A stretch of 64,000 nt of DNA, taken from assembly GCF_964355755.1 (NCBI RefSeq), contig NC_092676.1:5996288-6060287 (forward strand), given 5' to 3'. The notes beneath the pieces are model-generated. The model was not told the DNA's origin. It did no database searches and was given only the letters and a program-made list of their open reading frames with translations. The stretch comes from Antedon mediterranea. Lineage: Eukaryota > Echinodermata > Crinoidea > Comatulida > Antedonidae. The position numbers were made by a program, and so were the translations under genes. This document shows positions 10,786 through 25,700 of this stretch, piece by piece; positions within the stretch are counted from its first letter, which is position 1; each line of letters starts with the position of its first letter.

Positions 10786-13700
10786 CTATACGCTCGCCAA
10801 CTGTTTGTATGGTCCATGCAGTCGCAGAAACTGTAACACCAAAATAATTAATTTAAATTTAAACCATTTAATATATTTTTATTTTGACATTTGACTGTTC
10901 TCACCATTGTTTTAAAATGATTAGAGTGAAGATGTATGTACTATACTAGTGGAGTTCTATTAGTAGTGGATCCAGTAGTTTGATGGTTAACAAGGTATAG
11001 GGTTCAGTCCTGACCTAGTGCCAGTAACTCATGACCCCCCAAGCCTCAAATGAGACTTAGTTTATAAGCACAATGAATTATAAGCTAGTTTATCCATCCT
11101 GTAATTGTCGATTTACTCACTGTTTGGATGTGTGTAAAATAAAATATAAAAAGACATTTTTCATTTTTAAAAAAACATCACATGACTAAATGTGGCTATT
11201 GAGTCCAACAGTAATTATCAGAAACACATGAAGAATGACTTTTCAACTCAATAGCATAGTCTTTTGAACAAAATTTATTCCAGTCAAACTATTACATTTT
11301 CCGCACTTTAATTAGTTGTTTCAGTTTGAACAGAAAGTCATAAAATCAACTATTGAGGACACTAGATAATTGAACTTTTCATCTGGTTTAAACTAGTTTG
11401 GGCTTGGACTCAATAAAACTAAATGTATAGTTTGGCTTACTAAGTTAACCAGGAAAAGTTGCAAAAACAACTAGACTTCTTCCAGTTAAACTCACCAGCT
11501 GACCTTGAGAAGTTTTTTTAAACAAAAAGTTCAGTGTGAATGAGGTGCTAGAATACTATATAAATATGGTTTTTTTTGTGCATTAAAATTCTAAAAAAAT
11601 GTTACTTACCTGAATAACAAGTGATGGCCCACCAGCAACAATATCACCTGGTATCTGGGTCAAAGGGCAGTTCTCAATACTCATTATTTGAAGAGCCATA
11701 CACAACGCAAGTTCATACGGCAAATTATGCAAATTAGGGTTATCATTAAGGTACAATTCTTCAAGCGTTGCTAAGGTTCCTAAATATAAACAAATATAAT
11801 ATGTTAACATAGTCATCGACCAGCTTAGCACCACCATAAACCTAGCTAAGAATTTCTTAAGATTATTGTTCATATACTGTACATTCTACATATTCACATG
11901 GAAAAAATGACATATTCATTATTAAAATCTATACATTCATTAGCAAAATCTACAAATTCAATTAGCAAAATCTACATGTTCACAAAGCAACACACAGTAT
12001 TTCTACACACATACCTATTTCTTCTGGTAACGCTGACAAATTATTCTCACCAACGCCAAGGTATTGCAAACTTGATAAATTTCTGTATAAAATAAAATTA
12101 TGAAATACTAAATAATATTTTTGAAGAGATATACAGGGGCTATTCTGAGGAGTCCCTGCACTGTAGATACCACTTGGGTGTCACCTAGTCAACCCTCTAG
12201 TAGTGTACTAGTATCTCTATGAGCTTACCCTATTGCTGGTGGTAATGATGTTAGCCGGTTTGACTGCACAACAAGTCTCTTTAATTCCTTAAGATAAGCT
12301 AATAAAAAAGAACAAAATTGAAGTGAAACATTTACTGTACTGTACTAGGGAGTTAGGCAGCGCTGTCTTCTTTTAGGAAACTAGGTAGTACTGTCTTCTT
12401 TTAGGAAACTAGGTAGTACTGTCTTCTTTTAGGAAACTAGGTAGTACTGTCTTCTTTTAGGAAGCTAGGTAGTACTGTCTTCTTTTAGGAAGCTAGGTAG
12501 TACCGTCTTCTTTTAGGAAGCTAGGTATACTCTTATAGTTACAGTGTAAAGCAACAACAAACGTAGACTTACATAATTCGGCAGGTAAATATTCCAATTT
12601 GTTCTCTTCCAGGTCAAGAACACGTAACTTGGATAATTTTCCAATCGTTCGCGGCAATCTCTGAAAATAACAAAACAAAATTGTTGATAATATATAATAC
12701 AAAGCTATGACAACTTTAATTCCTGAGCTCTTATTGATTGCGTCTTTTATTGCATCTCGAAAATGTAGAACTGTATGAATTAGTAATTACACAATTTTAC
12801 AGAATTTATGCCATGCACCTTCTAAAATTTAAATTATTAAATATTACCTTTAGTAAATTGTTACTAAGGATGAGAACTTCTAGAGCCTGTAGTTTGTCTA
12901 CATCGTCTGGGATCAAACTTATTTGATTCGTGCCCAAATTTAGTTCTACCATCGTCACCCAACTATCAATATCTGCAATAAAAAAAAAATATATAAAAAA
13001 AAATTATATATATATTATAAAATTATTATAACTAGATGGTACGCTCGCTTCGCTCGCGTAAATCTAGGTCGTGCCCACAGATGGTTCTCGAATACACAGT
13101 AATTTCAGCGTTAAAAAACTGGCGATTTCAAATGTACAATAATGCAGGACAATAATATATGTCGTTTACAGGAACGATTAAATAGACACTGTGATTTATG
13201 TACTCAACTAAAATTAGCACACTGGGAATTACTTCCGAAAGAGAAACTTGTCACAAAATGAGACCAATTGTTTAAGTCAAATTTAAACAAACTTAATTTG
13301 TGTTTTGTATGTAACATTATGGTTGAGGGATGGGGAAGAGGATGGGTGCAAAGAGGAACAATTTTTAAATATATTCTTTATTTTGTAACGAAATATTAAT
13401 TAACATGTTTTACAAATAATATACCACTAAACACAGTAAAACATTGCGATGTAATACTTTGTTGAAACTATCACCGTCGTAGTCGATTGAAATAGTACAG
13501 TACATGTAACGATACACTACGACGTATGTTTATATATAATGTTAAACAATTTTTGAAAACCACCTCTATTCGGGGCAAATCATAAATTCGATTTAATCGG
13601 TAATAGCTCATTATCCGTTTAAAAATAATTATATCCAACCTCTGCAGCAAAGATTGAAAAAAAAAAATGGATCGAATTTCTGTTATGAGTATACAGTACT

Positions 13701-16700
13701 TTCCTTTACGACGCCTGAGGGAATAGACACTTGTGGAACGACACAGAGATTGGAATGTTCCATTCATCGCAAATCAATACATTTGTATAAACGTATATTA
13801 AATCTATCAAAATAGTATTTTTTAAAGAAAATCGGCCTGTCTTCAACATTATGATACTGTACTCGAGCTGTTCAACCGGTTTTCAGCTATTAAAAACAAT
13901 TATCGTAGGAGGAGATAGGAAAATGCGAAGCCTCCTCGCATTTTTGTGGCGGGTATTTTTCAAGATGGACATCCATTAGACAGTGTATACCACGATCGGA
14001 AAACACCCCTATTTGGGGCAAATCGTTGAACCTAAATTCGTTTTAATCGTCAATAACTAATTATCTAACTTAATTTAATTAGTAAACAGGGTTACATCAG
14101 GTGGTTAAAATCAATACCAAAAGTACGAACCAACTTTATATACCATCGAGTAAAAATTCTAAAAGTAAGGCGCGATTTAGCGAATTTTGCCCTTACGTAA
14201 ATTTATATATAGATATAAAGAAAAGATTACAATAATCTAATACAAATATCTAATGAAAGTTTTTGAAAAAATAAAAAACATTCTACCAAGTTAAAAAAAT
14301 AGATTAAAGATGTATTGTCCCTTTGACTAATTCCAAACAAATTAAAAAAAAAATATTTTGAAAAAAAGTGGGTCATTTTGAAGTATCATAATAGTTATTA
14401 ACTTTCACAAAAATGTATCGAAAAAAAAATCATTTAACTGAAATACAGACGTTTTTATGTTCAAAAAATAACTTTGACTTCCAGTCAAAGTTTTCAATCA
14501 AAACATATCCCATAATGAAAAGCGCTTGTTTGGCTACTCTGTATGCCTAATCATAAAACTTCCTCGGAATCTGTGTGAAAACACCTTCTCAACCATGACA
14601 GGTTGTAAACAATCCTAATTAGCATCATGCATAATGCATACTCGTGTTTTAAAATCTTTGTTTACTTTTGTTCGCGACGATTTTCCAGACGAAATGTAAT
14701 CAAATTAAATTACCTGTTAATTACATAAAATCGTTGTTTTTGGCTCAAATATTCAACTTAAAGTGAATAACTTTAATATTACTTTGATATGGCCAATTTA
14801 AATTTAGAATTTGACCTTCATTTTTTGTGTTTCAAGGGACAATACAAGAAACGAATGTTCCATAATAGAGATTTTGACTTTGACCTGACTTTGACAGTGT
14901 GACCTTATTTCACAACACTAGACATGTTTTTTCTATGTTACAAAATACATTTGTTATTTCTGTATTATGCTAGGACATGCTGATCAGCTTGGGTTATACA
15001 GTGTAGATCTCTTCCTTTAGCACACCCCTATTCAAGGGACACTTTCCCATAAACTAAATTAGGGCAATTGTAACCAATCAACAAACTCCTATCCTGGAGA
15101 CATTGTTAAATCCCAAAGTTGTCCCCTTAATAGAGGTTCAACTGAATTTTACTTCTTTAAATTCAGGGACAAGGAGACACTTTGTCAAGATCTCAAAGAT
15201 AAATGCTTAATAGGAGTTCTACTGTTATTCAAACCATGACACTCAATGTAGTCAGTCAGGGACGTAAGGAGTGGCTGTCAAAAAGAGTTTGTGGCCGAGT
15301 GAGTGGCCGAGTAGTTGAGAGAGTGGAACCGTAATTACGTAGCCATAACTTCGAAAACGGTTTGAGGCTCACTCACTCCATGGTTCTGGTGGTAGAACAA
15401 GCCTTCTCGGATAAGGACTATAAACAGTAGGTCCAGTGCACTTTAAAGAACCTAGTACATTTTTCGAGACGAGTATGGGGTTACCCCGGTATACTAGTAC
15501 ATCACAGCCGTTGATCATAACTGGACCTTCTGGGAGACCAGTCCTTGACTGAAGAGGTTACTCAGTATAAACAAATTCAAAAGCTTTTTTGAGTGGATAC
15601 TGCATTAAAATTATGCTAGGAGGTAGACATTAGGATGGGTGGAAGGTGTGTTTTACCACCCACTCCTGATCAGATAAATACATCCATGCTCAGTATTTGT
15701 TGTAGGGTATATTTATGGCATACTACTTACCAAGAGGTAAAGCTGTTAATTGGTTGTCTTTCATATTGAGTTTGGTGAGATTCCTTGCCTTGCTAAATAT
15801 CTTGTATGGTATCTTGTTGATCTGATTATGTTCCATGTTAACAGACTGAAACAAACCAAAAAACAGAAAGTCTGATTAAGTTCAATACTTAAGCTCTGTC
15901 TACACTATCAAACTAGTTTGACAAATTGTAATGTGCTCAAATACGGTAGGGATATACTCTAATATGGTAGTGATATCACATCATCATGTCCATATATGGG
16001 CACATCACATTTATTGTTACATAAATCATATTTAAATCACATTTAAATTTAAAAAAAGTAGCTGTCTTAGATACATGTCTGAAATATGTAAATGTATGCA
16101 AATTATAATTATCAGTTTCATTTGCATATTAAAATAGTCATACTTACATTGGCTGTTGCAAATTGAGCTGGACCTCCTACGGGATAGGAACTGAAGTTGT
16201 TTCTGGCTAAACACACCGAGCTCATTCTACCCAGACTGGAGAGTAAATCCTCCTACGAAACAAAACAATAAATATAATAAATGGTCTATCTAATCTAATT
16301 AAGTATAATCTATACAATGTTAAGCTCAAACTTTATGTGACAAAAAAAATGTGATGTGCCCATATGGACATGATGACATCATATCACTACCATATTTGAG
16401 CACATCACACTTTTTTGTCAATCAAGTTTGATAGTATAGACAGAGCTTTATAGTCAAATGTCATTTCTCCATTTTTTTTTTTCCATAGGCAAGTTTATTC
16501 ACTGTCACTATTAAAGGTGAAAATCTGATCACAAGACAACATACACAAGCACACATTCTCTCAAACTGGGTGCCCTCTCCAAAATAAGAAGCAAATAAAA
16601 TGTTTTGCCTAGGATAATATATATCCCAAACAGTGACATAACACCTATGAGTGATCACTGGCTAAACCCAGGGGGCCCAGGAGCTTATAGGGGCCTCTGA

Positions 16701-19700
16701 GCAGTGCCCAGATGAAAAAAAAAATTTAAATATGTCGTAAAAGGTTAAAAACACTCGGCCTCCAGCATTGGGGTTTCAGGGGATTCATGGCCTCTGCATT
16801 ACTCAACTGATCCTAAATTCATACTATAGAAAACCAGACTTTCCATAAAAGCAGAAATATGGGCAAGAGTGCCCACTAATGGAAGTTTATCAAATCATTT
16901 ATAACGTGTACGCACCGGAAGTGATGATACATTGTTATTTTCAATGTTAAACTCATCTAGTTCAGAACATCTACTCAAGGACCTTGGAATTCCTGTTAGA
17001 CGATTGTATCTGAAAGGGAAAAAACACACACATTATAATACATAATGTGTTGGTCGCGCATCATCAAACATTTTTTGACCCACTGTACACCAAGCTCATG
17101 CTCGAATGCTAAAGAAGATTCCTGTTCTCACTTTACATTTTCACCATTTATAAATTAATTATTACCGTATATCCTCGGGTATAATCCCACATTGGGTCTA
17201 TAATCCCTACTTTTTTATGTCTGATCAAACAGGAATATCCTCAGGTGTAGTCCTGGTATTGACTTTTGGTCTGGATGTAGGCCTCTCTCTAGCCAGTTTA
17301 GATGAGGTTTTACAAGAAATGCTTTAAACCAATCATTTTTTTTTTGAACCAGGGTTTCCCCCGGTATAGTCCCACCCTCCAAAGTAGTTCCAATTTCATG
17401 TTCCAGGGTGTGGAATTATACTAGAGGGTATACGGTATTGATTTCTAGTATATCACTGGGTGGTTTAGAGTTTCTTAATGCTGGTAAAATTTATAAATTA
17501 ACATACCATTGAACTCCTATTAAGAGGACACCTTTGAGATGCCACAAGTGTAGAAATTGGCCAGTGTTTATTTTATTTATTTGTTCGATAGGAAAAGTGT
17601 CCCAAAAGAGGCCTTCTTTCTGTTCATTCTACAACACATAGGTTTACTGAACAATGCATTTAACATTTCCATGATCCCTCACCACATAAAGCTCTATCTA
17701 CACTGTCAAAGTAGTTTGACAAAAAAGTCTGATGTGCCCAAATATGGTAGTGATATGCTTAAATATGGTGGTAGTAATATGACATCATCATGTCCATATA
17801 TGGACACAAAACATTTTTTTGTCACATAAAGTTTGATAGTGTAGACAGAGCTTAATACAAACTTACTCAAGAATTCAGCAAACATAGTGTTAGGTTTAGG
17901 ACGTTGGAATTAATACCATGGGATGTGAGGGAGAATTTTGCAATGAAAGAAATTGGCCTACAACAACATTATTAACAATAAGACATTATTTTGTCACATA
18001 AATTAAATTTGTTTAAGTGTAAACAGCTTTATGTATTATCTATATATTACTTTTAATTTGATAGTGTAGACAGAGCTTAACATACTCTTTCTTGGTTTGC
18101 TTACCTTAGACCAAGCCTGCTAAGAGATTTAAGGTTGCCTAGGCTGTCTGGTATGTCCAACAATTCATTATGCTGGAAATCTAATGATGTTAACTGCATA
18201 CAATTACCAATTTCTGAAAAAAAAAAAACCAAATTCATAAAGTTAATAAAATTATGAAAAATCTGATTGATTGAAAATGGCACTAAACTTAAACTCTCTC
18301 TACGCGATCAAAATTTATGTGACAAGAAAATGTGATGTGCCCATATATGGATATGATGATGTCATATCATTACCCTATTTGGGGATATCACTACCATATT
18401 AGGTTACATTTTTTTTGTCAAAATAGTTTGATAGTGTAGAAAGAGCTAACAAGATTAAGGGATTGGAAAGACAAACATGATTAAGTCCTTAAACTGATAA
18501 TTGATTAACTGAATATTGGTTATTGATTACCTATTTTCAATACTTACCATCTGGTAAATGTTCGACTTGGTTGTGTGACAGGTCAAAGTTTGTTAGATGA
18601 ACTAATTGACCTATGCCCTTTGGCAGTTCCCGAATCTTATTGTCTCTCAAGTTAAGAATTGTCAACCTCTGTAAAAAAACAATCCGTTTGAAAAATATAA
18701 AAAAAGCTAAATAAAATATATTATAATAAATAAAACTTGTTTTTATGACTAAAAAGTTTAAGATATTTAGTGAGCTTTTATTTGGGGACGGTGGACAGAC
18801 AGTAATTACTTATGTTACAAATTACATGCTATGTCTTGTTCATTTACCCTCCCCTAATAGACAAAACCTCACTATTGTTTTATGGTGTTCTGAACAACCA
18901 ATGGATTTTAGTGAGACTGTTTTAGTCATTTAAAAATGTCAGATTTCATACCCTTAATTTACTGATTTCTTCGTCTAAGGCTGTAATGCGATTGAAGCGT
19001 AAATACAAGGTTGTCAGAGACATCAAACGATACACCACAGGAGGAATCTAAAGAGAAACAAAAATTACAAATTATATTTGATAAGGACAGTTTTTTATAG
19101 TCAAACACAAATTAAAACAGTAAAGAAACGCATGATTACCAAACAGCGATAAAGGTCGGGATAACCGAGTTATGCCAAAGCGTACTTGACTGTTCACCCT
19201 GGAATGGTAATTGGACCAAGGTGGACCAGTGTGAACACAGCTTTAGCCACATGGATAAAAATATTCCAGTTTTGATAGTTCATTTAAATGGTAGAACTTT
19301 AAATTAAACGTTCAGACATGCGCAAGGCTGAAATGGCTTACACAAATCATACAGTAAGGTATCCACGGCCTAAAATGCCAACAAAGTATTCATTTCTGAT
19401 GTTAAACGTGCGTAGTGTGTGGCTTTAACAACGCCACTGCCTATAGTTCACACTTAAAGGAGTATCAAACAAACAAACAAACAAACCCTTAGACTTACTT
19501 CTTTCAGTTTGTTGTGTCGGAGATCAAGAATCTCGAGTGACTCTAGCTTGTAGAGAGACTGTGGCAGTGATGTCATCCAATTCTCACTTAGATGAAGAAT
19601 TTTGAGGTTGGTGAGGTTACCGACCTCTGCTGGCAGGTTTGGCAGCTTATTGCCATACAGGTAGAGTTCTGTCAACTGGGTAAGCTGGAATAGATAGTAC

Positions 19701-22700
19701 ATGTTATGAATAACAGTTTAAAGCTCTGTCTACACTATCAAACTAGTTTGACAAAAAAAGTGTGATGTGCCCAAATATAGTGGTAATATGCGCAAATATG
19801 GCAGTGATATGAAATCATGGCCATATATGGGCACATCACATTTGTTTGTCACATACAGTTTAGGTTATAAGTTTGAACCAGGTCATTTAGGCAAAAGTGC
19901 TCGGTGCCAAACAGAGAAGAATCGAAATAAATAATCAAATAGGCTAGTTATAACTTTAAGTTCTTAGCTCTGTACAAATATTTATCATTTATAAAAATAT
20001 TTAAATAAACTCACCTCTTTAACAGATACAGGAAGAGATGTAAGCTGTAAAATATAAATAAAAATATATAAGGTCATTCTTGATGTATATGTTATATTTT
20101 TAGAGTGTAAATGGATAAAATAATAACAATAAAAACAACTATGTAATCAAGATTAACTGATTGAAATAAAACTGTTGGCCAGAACTGAACACAAAACATA
20201 GATGTACTCCGAAGTGGATAACTACTCTATATGTATTTTTAGGCTCTTTTAACATATTTTGACTCATTACCAAAATAAATTTGGCAGAATTTAGTAGTGA
20301 TTTATAAGCCTGCCTACCAACCCCAGGCTCTTCAAAGCCTATCTGATTGCAGCATAAGTTTAACTTAAAAATAACATTCTACCTCCGAAACATAATTATC
20401 CGAGGACTAAATTGACTAATTATTCTTGGCAATATGTCAAAAACATAACAATGACTCGTAGGCACACTGTCCACTGCACCTACAGTACACTTCTAGTACT
20501 CATTTCACGTATCTGCAAAATGCAACAACTTGTAACCAGGTTTGCATAGCGTCAATACAGTTTTGTGTTTTTTTCCCGAGATTTCACAGGGGACCTCATT
20601 AGAGGCCTGTTTTTGTTCCGAGATGTCCAGAGTTCTAACGACGCGTACATGTATTTCCCTGGTAATAAACTGACCAATCATGGTAATAAACTGACCAATC
20701 ATGGTAATAAACTGACCAATCATGGTAATCAAATATGCACGCAGCTATGCTTTCTCCAGAGATTTCGCACGTTTCAGGAGATAAAACTGTGTTACAACTT
20801 GTTACAAGATGTGAAAAGGATATTATTAGGGAGGTTTCGCAACCTTACGAATACGATAACGAAAACGGATACGTCACGCATTTGTGAAACTTTTGAGCTG
20901 ATCCCCATTTCATATTTATAAAGCGTATTCGTGTTGACGAATATCACCAGTCATATGCGTAACTACAAAACGGGTATAGTTGTTGACCTATTTTGCACAT
21001 TTTGCATTTGAATCAGGAATGATTCATGACTATAATATAATTATACCTTTATTGAAAGTAATTTACTAAAGTAATTTACTAAAATGCCAGGTCAATTTTG
21101 ATAAATAGCAGTTTTTAAAGTCTTCACTCGCATTGATGTTACGCTAGGCCTAGGCAGCTAAGCACCAAGCAACACGTACCTGCGCTTCCCTCAAATTTAC
21201 CGCAGTCATATTTTGGACGGCGCCCTCAATATTTCGTTGCCATGCGAAACAGATTTTTACTGGCTTACGAAAAACGAATACGTGTGCGTGACATATCCGT
21301 TGTCGTTATCGTATTCGTAAGGTTGCGAAACCTCCCTATTATAATATACTACAACATCCATGTTAAGGCGTGTAAATGATTTAACCAGGTACCTGTATGA
21401 ATAGAACACATACAAATACATTGTTGTATGATGTTTACATGCATTGTATATTTATTTACTCAGTAAATTTTTTATTACAACAGTGAAACAATAGAAGACA
21501 TGGAACAAACAATGAGAGGTCAATAAACATTCATTCAATGCCAGAAAATAAAGGGAAAACCCCCCTTTCTCACAAAAGCTGTGTTCCAAGAATACGCGGC
21601 ATTTAGTAAATATAGTTCATGCACTTATGTTTTTCTGTGAGGATTGGTACTGCAGGCATACTGTACATCCGGAAAAATGCAAGACAGGTATTGACAAGCA
21701 ATGACACAGACTGTCTCCTTACTGTACATGCAACCCCTTAAATTTCGCTCTCTCCCGTGTAATAAAAAAAAAAAATTTTACATAAAAGGTCAAAGTTAAC
21801 TTACACCAGCTTTGGTGAGGTCCAATCTCTTGTTGTCTTGATCTTTACACATTTGAAATGCCTCTCTGTATTTCAGTGACTCACTCTTGACCTAGGTGAA
21901 AAAAAAAAGATTAATTGAAAAACTACAGTACTATAGCTGACCAAAGTAAAGATGGATGGAAAACATGATTTTTTTATTTCGGTGTGAAATTGGTCTAAAC
22001 CCTTGTTTAGAGGAAACCCCTATTTAGGAGACATCCCTATTAAATTTCATTGCAAAATTTGTTTAGCAATAATTATTGCTAATCATACTGATTTTTTAGT
22101 CGAGAAATATAGTTTTTTATTGTATTTTTTGCCAAACAATTATAAAATATGTGTAACAATAAGGTTGTTTTGTATTCTGTAGCTTTTAGTACTGCGTCGT
22201 AAGGTGGTTTCCCGAATGATCGTAAAATCAAAACGGTACTGGGTATGACCAACTAGCGTTATTGTCACCAACTAGTCATCCATTCATAGAAGTACTGATG
22301 TAGTAGCCAATCTGTACGGTGACCATAGGATGTGACCTGAGACATGACTAACTACGACTTTTAGTTGATAGAAGATTGAAAACATTTTGTTAAGAAGAGT
22401 TGTACTGTATGTGGATGTTTATTGAAATTATGTAAATAATGTTTACACACTAGGCATATAAATAGTAATGTTTGTTAGAGTAAAATGGTAGAGTGGATGT
22501 CTTGTCGTTGTATGGTTTTAGTTTAGTACTGGTGAAAATATTCCCGGTGTCCCGTAATAGGAGTTCTGAAGGTCACGTCATGTCAGTGTACAGTACCTTA
22601 ATTTAATATTTTTAATTTTAGACAAATATAATCTACAATTTCAAGGTGACCGTCATTATTATGTATGCAGCTTTAATGCGTTTTTTGTATGTACCTGTTG

Positions 22701-25700
22701 ATCTAGCATCTACTGCACTGTAGAATAAATTATAGCATATTGGTCAATGAAGGTCAGTTGCTTAATATCCAATTAATCTACCAGTAATTACAATTTAACA
22801 ATATCATATTGCGTAAGATACCAATTAACTTGTGCATTGAAACATATTTTACGATTTATTCGTAAGTAGACTGGTAGACAGAGCTTTACTTTATTAATGC
22901 TGATATTACGCCACAGGATGTACTGTACATCTCTATGTTGTCAAACTATGGATACTAAAGATTGACTGTACTGTACTATTAAAAGTCAATTATTTGCTGC
23001 TGTATAAAGTACTTGCTTTTAAACTAGCACAATTATACAATTATAGTCACAATTCTTAGAAAACACCAAGAGACTTTAAAACTGCTCTCCCACTGAGGAT
23101 AACATCGTGTCTAAACGGACAAATTGAGAACCCCTTAGAATCTTACATCAGAGAGGACTGTATTGTGTGTCATCAGAATGTGATTGTTGTGCTGTGGAGG
23201 TGGCAATGCCCGTAGGACATTCATTTTAAATACTTTAAATTCCAATATAGATTTAAAAACATTTACGTTGGTCTAAAAAAAAACATATTTACAGACAATT
23301 TTAGGGTGACTTCCTAAATCCTACAGTTAGTACTGCAGTACATGGTCAATAGTTCCATCTACTCTAGTGAATACAGTGTAACTGTTAAAGGCTGCCTGCC
23401 AGGCTTAATACAATACTGTTTAGGTAGGCCTACAGTGTGTACTGTACACCCATGCAGTAATCTTCATTTACAGTACAATTACTCTACTATAGTAGTACTG
23501 TGTTACATTAGTTACCCTATTTTTGACTTTGTGAAGGAAGCAGTTACCATGTATTTTTGTACAGTTGAATACAGTAAAACTATAATACTGTAATTTAATA
23601 AATACAGATGTTCACTATTGTTGAGTAAACATCAGGGAAAAATTTCATAAAAAATTTTGTTTAGCAATATTGCTAATCAAACTGATTTTTAAGTCGAGAA
23701 ACATAGTTTTGTATTGTATTTTTTGCTACACAATTTTCAAAATGTGTAGCAATAAGGTTGTTTTGTATAGCTTTTTGCTATGCTACACTGGCGAAAATGT
23801 TTCCTGAACATACCATACTGAAATGTACAGTCAACACTGGTATACAGTACAGGTTAATTAAATACAGTGCAGAATTATTAGTGTTTAACTGTATACAGTG
23901 TATCAGACATAACTAACAAAAATTCCTTTGTACAGCATCGTTTTTCTGCTTTTATGAAATACTGGATTTTCAGACAAAGAAGATCTATTTTTAAGCAGAC
24001 GCTATATAGATTTATAAACCAGTTGGAATTTAAAAACATTCATCAACAAAAATTCTTTTAAAACTTTAATCACTGTTAAAAAATAATGGGCAAAGGTAAA
24101 CAATGTGTAAGAACGAAGGCTAGGTTAAAAATGGAATGTCTTTTGTAACCGATTAACTTCTTCTTTCAATTCTACTATTTAAATGAAAAGAAAAAAGTTT
24201 TCCATATTGTATTAAATTTACACTAGACCTCAAAGCACCATGTTTGTTACTGATACACTTTTCTACAACTCTAAACAGTAACTAACAAAACATTTTTAAA
24301 TTAATACACTACTTGAAAAAATATAGCCATAAACAGATACTATAGTCACAAGAGGGAATTTGTATGTCGACGATGTACCCCAGTACTTATTGTAGCTGTC
24401 TGCACCAAGTACAGTACATGATTTGCTGGTTGCACAGAGTACAGTATATTTAATTATAGCTGGATATATTAATGTATGTTGTAGCTGCTTACACAGAAAG
24501 TGTACTGTACATTAGCTGCTGTTTGCTGTACAGGGTTAACTGCCTGCACCAAGTACAGTATGATTTGCTGGTTGCACATTATGTTGTGTAACTGGTTGCA
24601 CAGAGTAATTTTAAATTCTGGATACTGTAAATGTACCTGTATGTTGTAGCTGGCTACACAGTACAGTACATTACAGGATAGCGGTGGTGTGTCTGCACAC
24701 TATGTACAGTTAATACTGTACTGTAGCTGGTTGTATGTTGTAGCTGGCTACACAGTACAGTGCATTACAGTAGCGGCGGTGTGTCTGCACACTATGTACA
24801 GTTAATACTGTAGCTGGTTGTATGTTGTACTGTAGCTGGCTACACAGTACAGTACATTACAGTAGCGGTGGTGTGTCTGCACACTATGTACAGTTAATAC
24901 TGTAGCTGGTTGTATGTTGTAGCTGGCTACACAGTACAGTACATTACAGGATAGCGGTGGTGTGTCTGCACACTATGTACAGTTAATACTGTAGCTGGTT
25001 GCATATTATTTTGCAGCTAACGTTTGCACGTTACTGGTTATATTGGTTACATATTACGCTATAGTGATACTGTAGGCTGATATGATAGCACATAAAACGT
25101 TGTTGTACAGTATGTCAGTTCAGATTATTTTGTATACATGGGGATATCTTGCTTGTTGCAGTGTTGCACATACTGTACACTACACAAGCTGGTTGCAGAA
25201 TATTTGTTTAGTTTGGCTGCAGAATATTTTATAGCTGGTTGCATCACAATATTGTAAATGTAGCTGGCTGCAGATTCTGGCTGCATTACAATATTGTGGA
25301 ATGTAGAAGGCTGCACAAATACTGTACTGTACGTTCTACAAGTTGTCTTGTTTGACAATATTTTTGTACTGTAGCTCAGAATCATTGTCAACAATTTTGC
25401 AAAAATAGACACCGAAATCAATGTTGTCATCTCAGATTCTATGAGACAGACTACAGTACTCTACATACTAAGAAATTACATGGTCACATGACTAAATACT
25501 GCAAACACTGCACTGCGTTTCTGTGAATCACATGTAACAAATTAAAATTTGACGCAGCAAAATATCGCTTGATTTTGTATGCATACTGTACATGTAATTG
25601 CAACCCTGCGCTACAACGCTATGCAATAATAATAACAAGTCCCAGGACCCTGTTTTCATACCGTTATCTGTAATAGTATTATTATGCAATATTAAACATG

